This document shows positions 57,704 through 64,000 of a DNA stretch of 64,000 bases, piece by piece (the first letter of the stretch is position 1; each line of letters begins with the position of its first letter). The DNA comes from Deltaproteobacteria bacterium (GTDB taxonomy: Bacteria > Desulfobacterota > Desulfobulbia > Desulfobulbales > Desulfocapsaceae). The notes under the pieces were generated by a model, which was not told the DNA's origin, made no database searches, and worked only from the letters and a program-made list of their open reading frames with translations. Both the position numbers and the translations under genes were made by a program. The stretch is from NCBI GenBank assembly GCA_026388715.1, contig JAPLJF010000010.1, positions 248,001 to 312,000 of the forward strand, written 5' to 3'.

Positions 57704-60037
57704 TTATTCCTTTTTTTCGTCAAGGGGATTCCACACTGGCCCGGTCGCCGTGTCGATGATCTGGATGCCCTGGCGCAGGAGTTCATCGCGCACATCATCG
57801 GCTGCCTGCCAGTCTTTTTCAGCTCTGGCCTTCTCGCGACGGGCAATCAGGGTGCCCACGGCCGGGGCCAGGGGACAGCCCTTCAGCCGGAAGATCTGGA
57901 GGATCTGATTGATCTTGTTGAAGCTCTCCAGGATATATTTTTTCTGATCGTGGTCGAGATGGTTGACGTGGAGGATGGGGCCCACGGCCTTGATGAATTT
58001 ATAGATGGCGCCCATGCCTTTGGAGACGTTGAGATCATCATCCATGGCCTCAAAAAACTGTTCAGTCATGGTGGAAACAAAGGCGGCGATTTCCGGGTGG
58101 GGTTTGCCCGGCGGCAGACAGAGGAGCTTGCAGGTAAACTCATCAATACGGCGCAGTGCGGTGCGGACGTTGATCAGTCTTTTATAGGAAAAATTCAGTG
58201 GTTTACGGTAGTGAACCGACAGCAGCATAAAACGCACCTCGCGGGGGGTGAAGCCGCGCAGGATCAGATCATTCAGGGTTACCACATTTCCGGCCTCGGT
58301 CGACATCATCTTGCCATCCACCAGCAGGAGCTCGGAGTGCAGCCAGTATTTAGCCAGAGGTTTGCCGGTCAGGGCTTCGGCAATGGCAATCTCGTTTTCG
58401 TGGTGGGGAAAGATCAGATTCCGGCTGCTGGTGTGGATGTCGAGGGTCTGGCCGAGATAACGGGTGGACATGGCCGAACATTCGATATGCCAGCCCGGCC
58501 GTACATTGCCCCAGTCGGTCTCATAAAAGATCCCTTTTTTCAACTCCGCCAGGGTGGAGCGTTTGAGCAGGGTGAAGTCGCGGGGGTTGTCCTTTTCATA
58601 GTTATCCAGATCAACGGTGCGGCCCAGCTGGATCTTGCTCAGGTCAATGCCTGACAGGCGGCCATAGCGCTTGAACTTGGAGATGTCAAAATAGATGGAA
58701 CCATGTTTTTCATAGGCAAAGCCCTTGTGGATGAGTTCGTGACTGATCTCGATCATATCGTCAACATGTTCCGAGGCCTTGGGGTAGCCGGTGGCCCGTT
58801 TGATCCCCAGGCTATCGATGGCCTCCATGAAGCCGTCAATGTATCTACTGGTGAATTCGGAAAGCGACAAGCCGGCCTTGCTGGCGCCATCAATGGTATT
58901 GTCGTCCAGGTCAGTGAAGTTCATGTACGAATCGACGGTCAGGCCCTTACTTTCCAGGTAGCGGGTGATCAGATCGGTGACGATGAAGCGGCGGCACAGG
59001 GAGAGATTAGGCGCTTCATAGGCAGTCGGCCCGCAGGTGTAAAAGGAGACTTTCCCTTCGGTCTGGGGGGTGAAGACCTCTTTCTTCTTGCTCAGGGTGT
59101 TAAAAAAACGCAGTTGCGACTTTTTCTCGCCTGTCTGGATCTTGCGGGTAAACAGGGGGGTGCTCAGATAGCGTTCGCCACTGTCCGGGAGCAGGGTGAC
59201 AATAAATCCATCCTCTAATTTTTTGGCCAGATTGATGGCGGCAAACATGGCCGCGCCACTGCTCATGCCCACCAGCAGCCCCTCTTTACGGGCCAGCAGC
59301 CGGGCCATGTGAAAGGCGTCTTCATCTTCAATGTTGACGATTTCGTTGGCTTTTGATTTGTCAAAGATCCCGGGGCGATAGGATTCCTTCATATTTTTCA
59401 GCCCCTGGATCTTGTGGCCCAGAAATGGCTCCACGGCGATGATACGCACCTGGGGGTGGTGCTCGCCAAACCAGGCGCACAACCCCATCACCGTGCCGGA
59501 GGTGCCAAGGGTGGCCACAATATGGGTCACCTGTCCCTCTGTCTGCTGCCAGATCTCCGGGGCAGTGGTGTTATAATGGGCCTGCCAGTTGGCCTCATTA
59601 TTAAACTGATCGGTAAGGAAATAGCGATCCGGGTGTTCACGGGCCATGGCGTAGGCCTTTTCAATAGCCCCATCGGTGCTGCGGTGGGCCGGGGTCAACA
59701 GGATCTCGGCGCCATAGGCCTGCATGATCTTGCGGCGCTCCAGCGACGCGGACTCGGACATGATCAACTGGCAGCGGTAGCCCTTGGCGGCGCAGACCAT
59801 GGCCAGTCCGATGCCGGTATTGCCGCTGGTGGCCTCGAGGACGATCTTCTCAGGGGTGAGTTCGCCGCTTTTTTCGCCGGCCTCGATCATGGCCAGGGCA
59901 ACCCGCTCTTTGACTGATCCCCCGGGGTTGGAAGACTCCAGTTTTCCATAGAGACGAACCCTGTCATTGGGGTACAGCCGATTAATCCGAATCAGTGGGG
60001 TGTTGCCAATGGCTTCTAAAACTGAGTTATAGAGCAT
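57704..60037 (-). CDS. Cysteine synthase fused to a degenerate cysteinyl-tRNA-synthetase-like domain
   Basis: 777 residues. Residues 1-300 are a PLP-dependent cysteine synthase (SSNPGGSVKER with PLP lysine K43, EATSGNTG, LGTSGTVMG, GMSSGAA, LLPDSGERYLS). Residues about 310-777 follow the class I CysRS plan (FFNTLSKKKEVF, YTCGPTAYE, MNFTDLDDNTI, GWHIECSAMS, FPHHENEIA, C-terminal AADDVRDELL..GI). All four predicted zinc ligands are kept (C335, C520, H545, E549). The HIGH motif reads NLSL (344-347) and KMSKS reads KMMST (576-580), so ATP activation may be lost or changed. It may couple cysteine synthesis to a cysteine-ligating or cysteine-binding function rather than charge tRNA. Whether a separate CysRS exists is not visible. 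Confidence 0.85.
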   Translation of the reverse strand: MLYNSVLEAIGNTPLIRINRLYPNDRVRLYGKLESSNPGGSVKERVALAMIEAGEKSGELTPEKIVLEATSGNTGIGLAMVCAAKGYRCQLIMSESASLERRKIMQAYGAEILLTPAHRSTDGAIEKAYAMAREHPDRYFLTDQFNNEANWQAHYNTTAPEIWQQTEGQVTHIVATLGTSGTVMGLCAWFGEHHPQVRIIAVEPFLGHKIQGLKNMKESYRPGIFDKSKANEIVNIEDEDAFHMARLLARKEGLLVGMSSGAAMFAAINLAKKLEDGFIVTLLPDSGERYLSTPLFTRKIQTGEKKSQLRFFNTLSKKKEVFTPQTEGKVSFYTCGPTAYEAPNLSLCRRFIVTDLITRYLESKGLTVDSYMNFTDLDDNTIDGASKAGLSLSEFTSRYIDGFMEAIDSLGIKRATGYPKASEHVDDMIEISHELIHKGFAYEKHGSIYFDISKFKRYGRLSGIDLSKIQLGRTVDLDNYEKDNPRDFTLLKRSTLAELKKGIFYETDWGNVRPGWHIECSAMSTRYLGQTLDIHTSSRNLIFPHHENEIAIAEALTGKPLAKYWLHSELLLVDGKMMSTEAGNVVTLNDLILRGFTPREVRFMLLSVHYRKPLNFSYKRLINVRTALRRIDEFTCKLLCLPPGKPHPEIAAFVSTMTEQFFEAMDDDLNVSKGMGAIYKFIKAVGPILHVNHLDHDQKKYILESFNKINQILQIFRLKGCPLAPAVGTLIARREKARAEKDWQAADDVRDELLRQGIQIIDTATGPVWNPLDEKKE

Positions 60038-60253
60038 GATAGTCGGGGGTTATGGGAAATATGGGAATGAAGATAATGGGTAACTACTCAGGTTGTTTAG
60101 ACTGTAGTCTGTTGGGTGGACAGGCGTCTTGATTTGTTCTTTGCGCCGTCCTCACAGGCTCCGGTTTACACACCTTCAGATTCTTCACCGAAGTCCTTAC
60201 GATAATGGATATCCATTATTATGGTCAAGTTCTTTCTCAGGAGGTGGGACTCG

Positions 60254-60724
60254 TCAGCTTCTCTGGCAGGAGTGGGACAGGTACCAGAGGCTCATTAAGG
60301 CCTCCCGGATATTTTCGTCCTCGATCCCGGCAATCTGTTTCTGGAAGGAATCCTGGGCGGCGGGTGAGGGCTGGATAAAGCGAACGGTCTGCTTGTTGCG
60401 CTCGACGGTCTGGTCGCAGTTGGTCAGGACGAATCTGATGTCTTCCAGGCGGGAGAGACGGAGTGAATTATTGACGATCTCCAGAAGCTGAACCTTCTGG
60501 AATTGTAATTGCTGCATCCAGGCGGAATTGGCAATCTCCAGCCAGAGGACATTGCCCAAGATCTTCAGGGGGCGGGCGTGGGTACTGGTGGTCTTGTCAA
60601 CCAGTTTGTCCCAATGCAGGAACAGGCTGTGTGTGTCCAGCTGCTGCCGCCATCCTTGTTCGTTGGTAATCCTGGACAGCAGGGTGGAGACGCTTTGTGG
60701 ATCTTTATGGCCATTGTCTTTCAT
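60254..60724 (-). CDS. DUF721 family protein (DciA-like)
   Basis: 156 residues. LDTHSLFLHWDKLVDKTTSTHARPLKILGNVLWLEIANSAWMQQLQFQKVQLLEIVN is the DUF721 core (W..vVG..ia.hs.p..l..g.L.V.v.ss.W..eL). Family members called DciA load the replicative helicase in bacteria lacking DnaC-type loaders; whether this one does is inferred. The C-terminal 55 residues are divergent and helical. The start is the ATG of MKDNGHKD; the frame is open eight codons further upstream. It lies between the cysK-cysS-like gene and a copy of the family-1 palindromic repeat. 216 bp without recognisable signals separate it from the fusion gene. Confidence 0.75.
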   Translation of the reverse strand: MKDNGHKDPQSVSTLLSRITNEQGWRQQLDTHSLFLHWDKLVDKTTSTHARPLKILGNVLWLEIANSAWMQQLQFQKVQLLEIVNNSLRLSRLEDIRFVLTNCDQTVERNKQTVRFIQPSPAAQDSFQKQIAGIEDENIREALMSLWYLSHSCQRS

Positions 60725-60815
60725 TGTTTGCAGGAGAGGGGCGCCCACGAATCACGCCGTCGTTCAAAAAATAATTATAATATTGGATACCGTAACCGGC
60801 TTCTTGTATGTTATC

Positions 60816-60932
60816 TGCCAGACGCCACTCAAAGAAACAGCCGGTAAAGATTGGCCGTTTCTTTGAAGCAGCATAAGGTGCCGTAATAAAATAAGCAAAA
60901 AAGCACTGCTTATTTCATAACGGCACCTAAAG
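60816..60932. repeat. Composite palindromic repeat (family 1, copy B)
   Basis: A 117-bp element matching copy A over its length: TGCCAGACGCCACTCAAAGA, first hairpin (AAAGAAACAGCC with GGCCGTTTCTTT), CAGCATAAGGTGCCGTAAT and the inverted partner TTTCATAACGGCACCTAAAG around TAAGCA/TGCTTA. Its right end supplies the final codon and TAG stop (CTT TAG on the minus strand) of the amidase gene, in the same register as copy A does for the HAD gene. Confidence 0.85.
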
Positions 60933-62900
60933 ACAGGCGGTTATGGTGTGGATGTATCGCTGAAGCCCCTGGACGATCTCTGCGGCCATGGCGTCCTGAT
61001 AACCCTCTTTTTTCATTTGAGTTGCGTCTGTCTTGTTGCTGATAAAGGCCATTTCAATGAGGATTGCGGGCATTTCCGCACCGATCAGGACATAAAAAGG
61101 GGCCTTTTTTACCCCGAGATTTTTTACCTGCAGGCACTTCCTGTCGGTGAGTCCTGAGAAGAGTGCGTCTTGAACCTGCTGGGCCAGCCGTGATGATTCA
61201 TCAATCTTTGAGTTCTTCATGATATCGGCGAGGATATTCTGCAGGTCGCTCAATTGATGGGTCGATGTCGCGTTTTCAAGGGCGGCCACCCGGATGGCCT
61301 CTTTATCGCTGCTGAGGTTGAGGTAGTAGGTCTCAAAGCCATAGATCTTCCCGGAGGGATGGGCGTTGAGGTGCAGGGAGATAAAGAGGTCGGCGCCATT
61401 GGTGTTGGCAATGGCCGTTCTCTGTTCCAGGGAGATAAAGGTGTCGTCGTTTCTGGTAAGAATGACCTCGTAGCCCAGATCCTTTTTGAGCTTGGCAGCC
61501 AGTTTTTTTGCCACCTGCAGGACAATATCCTTTTCTTTCATGCCAAAGGCTGAGGCACCCGGGTCTTTTCCGCCGTGACCGGGATCGAGCACGATACGGC
61601 GCACGCCCAGATTTAATTGCTGGGCCAGGGAGAGCGCGGGGGAGGCAATTGGGGCGTTGAGCTCCGGCGCCGGTTTCTTGGTTTTTTTGGAGATTTTGAT
61701 CTTTTTGTAATCCTGGAGGATAAGGATCGGCGATCCTGGAGCCTTGGTCGCAGGCTCGCTGGCCTTGGGTTGCTCTTCCGTCGAGGCGACCCCTGTCGCA
61801 GGCGATACGGAGGTGTCCTGGGACTGGGACTGCGACTTTGGCGGTGGGGTTTTTTCGGCGGCGGCAACAGCGGCGTTGCTTTGTCCATGGACATCAACAA
61901 TAACCCGGAACGGGTCGGGAAGGCTGTAGATCTTGTAACTTTCGATGGACTCGATGTCGAGCACAACCCGCACTGTATCACGGGAGAACTGCGCGGTGCG
62001 GATCTGTTGAAGCAGGCCGTCTTTTATGGGGACAGGGGCGCGATATTTGGGTTCAATATAGCTCTTGTCAAAATCGATGAAGAGACGCCGGGGTTGTTCC
62101 CCTACCTTTTCCAGCAATTCTTCCTTAAAGGTGACCGGGCGTGAGGTGTTAATCACCACCCGGGTATAATTATTGGAAGACCAGTACTCAACCGGCAGGA
62201 CATAGGTCCGATTTTTTATATTAGGCAGTTCAGCTACCTCTGCTGGTGAAGAAGTATCCGGAGCAGCTTGGGTCGTATTTGCTGTTGTCTTTGCAATTGC
62301 GGGGGGGAGAGGGATGTTATAGTCCTTGGCCAGGGACTTCAGCCTTTCCGTGGCCTTGTCCATCAGGTCGCCGGTGTAATATTCGGTGGTGATTCTGGTG
62401 TATATCCTGGCGGCCTCCTGGGGATTTTTTTTGTCCTCAAGCTGGATGCGGGCCTGAGAAAAGAGGGCGTCATCGGCCAGTGGATGCCAGGGGAAAAGCG
62501 TGATGATGTCCTCGTAATATTTCAGGGCCTGGTCCAGATCGGCAGCGTCTTTGAAGTGTTGGTATCTGCTGTATGTTACTCGTCCCAGCATGAACAGGCT
62601 GGCAGCGGCGTATGCGGACTGGGGTTGCAGGTCATGGATCCTTTGAAAATTATCAATCACTGCTGTCCAGCTTTCCTTGGCACTGGCGCGATCCTTATCG
62701 TTTTTCAGCTCAGTGAAAAAGGATGTCGTCTGCTCGAAATCCTTGGCCAGACTGGCCTCCTGGTCATGGCCTTCTTTTGCTGCCATGGCGACATCCGGGG
62801 CCTCTTTGCCTGGTACTTTTTCCTTGCACAAGAGAGGACGCGCGGAAAAGTGCAGCATGCTCAAGGTGATACAGAGAGAAATGACGATAAAACGACGCAT
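60927..62900 (-). CDS. N-acetylmuramoyl-L-alanine amidase (AmiC type: helical-repeat/AMIN/Amidase_3)
   Basis: 657 residues. A signal peptide at the N-terminus is followed by a TPR-like helical region (residues 55-195: SAYAAASLFMLGRVTYSRYQ, HPLADDALFSQARIQLEDK). An AMIN domain (about 230-340: VEYWSSNNYTRVVINTSRPVTF, RLFIDFDKSYI, VRVVLDIES) and a Pro/Ser linker come next. The Amidase_3 domain (432-655) has zinc ligands H442 (DPGHGG), E456 (MKEKD) and H510 (ISLHLNAH), and catalytic E616 (LIEMAFISN). It cleaves the amide bond between MurNAc and the stem peptide during cell separation in the periplasm. Its stop codon is supplied by repeat copy B. A separate fragment of the same domain order is usual in deltaproteobacteria. 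Confidence 0.92.
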   Translation of the reverse strand: MRRFIVISLCITLSMLHFSARPLLCKEKVPGKEAPDVAMAAKEGHDQEASLAKDFEQTTSFFTELKNDKDRASAKESWTAVIDNFQRIHDLQPQSAYAAASLFMLGRVTYSRYQHFKDAADLDQALKYYEDIITLFPWHPLADDALFSQARIQLEDKKNPQEAARIYTRITTEYYTGDLMDKATERLKSLAKDYNIPLPPAIAKTTANTTQAAPDTSSPAEVAELPNIKNRTYVLPVEYWSSNNYTRVVINTSRPVTFKEELLEKVGEQPRRLFIDFDKSYIEPKYRAPVPIKDGLLQQIRTAQFSRDTVRVVLDIESIESYKIYSLPDPFRVIVDVHGQSNAAVAAAEKTPPPKSQSQSQDTSVSPATGVASTEEQPKASEPATKAPGSPILILQDYKKIKISKKTKKPAPELNAPIASPALSLAQQLNLGVRRIVLDPGHGGKDPGASAFGMKEKDIVLQVAKKLAAKLKKDLGYEVILTRNDDTFISLEQRTAIANTNGADLFISLHLNAHPSGKIYGFETYYLNLSSDKEAIRVAALENATSTHQLSDLQNILADIMKNSKIDESSRLAQQVQDALFSGLTDRKCLQVKNLGVKKAPFYVLIGAEMPAILIEMAFISNKTDATQMKKEGYQDAMAAEIVQGLQRYIHTITACL

Positions 62901-63078
62901 TAGTCAGGGTCTGTGTTTATTTTTTGGCAAAAAAATATACCAGTGGCTCATGAGGGAACAGAAGTAACTATTGAACAGGGTGTATTATCTATTGAATTGT
63001 GGGAACTATACATAAAAGCTGTCTGTATGGCAAAAGAAAATATGGCATGAATTCCGGTCGCAGCTCTTGCCCATCGTG

Positions 63079-64000
63079 TCAGCCTTTGACCAGGGCCTCC
63101 AGTTCATACAATATCTCCAGGGCCTGCCTCGGTGAGAGGGTATCGGCCTTGATCTTCTGGAGATATTCCCGCAGGGGATCCGCCGGTGGGGCGAAGAGAG
63201 AGAGCTGGCTGGGGTGTTGTTTCTTTTTGCCCTTTTTCTCGCCGCGATCTCTGGCGATGCAGGGGGTGCCGTCCCGGTCCAGTTCGCCGCTCTCGATATT
63301 GGCCAGGATCTCGCCGGCCCGCGCCACGACCCGGGCCGGTACCCCGGCGAGTGCCGCCACCTGGATGCCGTAACTGCGGTTGGTCCCGCCCTCCACCAGT
63401 TTGTGGAGAAAGATAATGGTGTCGTTCCATTCCCGCACGGCGATGGAGTAGTTGCGCACCCGGCTCTGGGTGCGGGCCAGGTCGGTGAGCTCGTGATAGT
63501 GGGTGGCAAAGAGGGTCTTCACCCCCTTGTCGTTTTTCAGGACCAGGTCCTCGGCCACGGCCCAGGCGATAGCCAGGCCGTCAAAGGTGGAGGTGCCGCG
63601 GCCGATCTCATCGAGGATCACCAGGCTGCGCTCGGTGGCGTTGTTGAGGATGTTGGCGGTCTCGTTCATCTCCACCATGAAGGTGGACTGGCCGCGCCGC
63701 AGATCATCCATGGCCCCGACCCGGGTGAAGATGCGGTCAACCACCCCGATTGTGGCGCTGTCGGCCGGGACAAAGGAGCCCATCTGGGCCATGAGCACGA
63801 TCAGCGCCGTCTGCCGCAGCACCGTTGATTTGCCGGCCATGTTGGGGCCGGTGATGATCAGCACCTCCTGAGCCTCCTGATCGAGGGCGACATCGTTGGG
63901 CACAAATTTGCCGGTGGGCAGCGACCTCTCAATCACCGGGTGCCTGCCCTCGCTGATGACAATGGCCTCGCCGGCGTTCACCTCGGGCCGGCGGTAGTGA
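63079..64000 (-). CDS. mutS: DNA mismatch repair protein MutS, C-terminal part (5' end beyond the window)
   Basis: About 307 residues are visible and the frame is open at the right edge. They start within the clamp-to-ATPase connection ([18 protein letters not shown]) and continue with Walker [23 protein letters not shown], the [37 protein letters not shown] signature, Walker [24 protein letters not shown] and [13 protein letters not shown]. The C-terminal helix-turn-helix segment ([19 protein letters not shown]) and a short terminal dimerisation region close the protein. It recognises mismatches with MutL. The ATPase domain is intact. Confidence 0.95.
   Translation of the reverse strand, partial: HYRRPEVNAGEAIVISEGRHPVIERSLPTGKFVPNDVALDQEAQEVLIITGPNMAGKSTVLRQTALIVLMAQMGSFVPADSATIGVVDRIFTRVGAMDDLRRGQSTFMVEMNETANILNNATERSLVILDEIGRGTSTFDGLAIAWAVAEDLVLKNDKGVKTLFATHYHELTDLARTQSRVRNYSIAVREWNDTIIFLHKLVEGGTNRSYGIQVAALAGVPARVVARAGEILANIESGELDRDGTPCIARDRGEKKGKKKQHPSQLSLFAPPADPLREYLQKIKADTLSPRQALEILYELEALVKG

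Noticed and set aside
57674-58654. A 326-codon plus-strand frame antisense to the CysRS-like domain
   Set aside because: Shadow of the fusion gene; no domain pattern and no ribosome-binding site.

Overview
The window is 64 kb of a bacterial chromosome, most probably from a deltaproteobacterium of the Desulfobulbales (Desulfobacterota). I infer this from the gene set and arrangement: an archaeal-type cofactor-independent phosphoglycerate mutase behind homoserine dehydrogenase, a cobA-hemD fusion, a cysteine synthase fused to a CysRS-like domain, a BipA of usual form, and a large hybrid sensor kinase paired with a PhnD-like protein. I could not run a search, so the taxonomic call is tentative.

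Region 1 (about 1-30.1 kb) is a Wzx/Wzy-type capsule or exopolysaccharide locus, almost entirely on the minus strand. Its conserved core lies at the promoter-proximal end (28.6-22.2 kb): an outer-membrane beta-barrel protein, a Wza-type export protein, a Wzc-type tyrosine autokinase, a CpsB/YwqE-type PHP phosphatase and a Wzy_C-TPR protein. Distal to it is a variable sugar-assembly block (22-0.9 kb): a GDP-fucose synthase remnant, WecB, a Wzx flippase, a nitroreductase-like gene and pyruvyl transferase, methyltransferases, a PIG-L deacetylase, O-acetyltransferases, a second O-antigen ligase/polymerase-like protein, several glycosyltransferases and a WecG/TagA glycosyltransferase. Base composition varies strongly from gene to gene, so the block looks like a mosaic. 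One glycosyltransferase is an in-frame chimera. No initiating phosphoglycosyltransferase (WcaJ/PglC type) is visible here.

Region 2 (30.1-33 kb) holds a small secreted protein gene upstream of the polysaccharide operon and separated from it by a strong terminator. A divergent three-gene overlapping operon follows: a SurA-like membrane-anchored protein, a HAMP protein and a secreted HExxH protein. I recognise no known system in this set.

Region 3 (33-64 kb) is GC-richer housekeeping sequence: initiator tRNA-Met, thioesterase, apgM-like, hom, adk, gmhA with an unidentified partner, cobA-hemD, a helicase, typA, Nudix, HAD, a ketopantoate-reductase-like protein, a lipoprotein, an SGNH hydrolase, glgX, a DUF1566 protein, the PhnD/hybrid kinase pair, the cysK-cysS-like fusion, a DUF721 protein, an AMIN-amidase and the 3' part of mutS.

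Two families of short palindromic intergenic repeats are scattered through the window. In several copies the repeat runs into the preceding gene and supplies its stop codon. The other items most worth a second look are the CysRS-like half of the fusion, which has lost both adenylation signature motifs but kept all four zinc ligands, and a small membrane-protein frame behind typA that is interrupted by an in-frame TGA.
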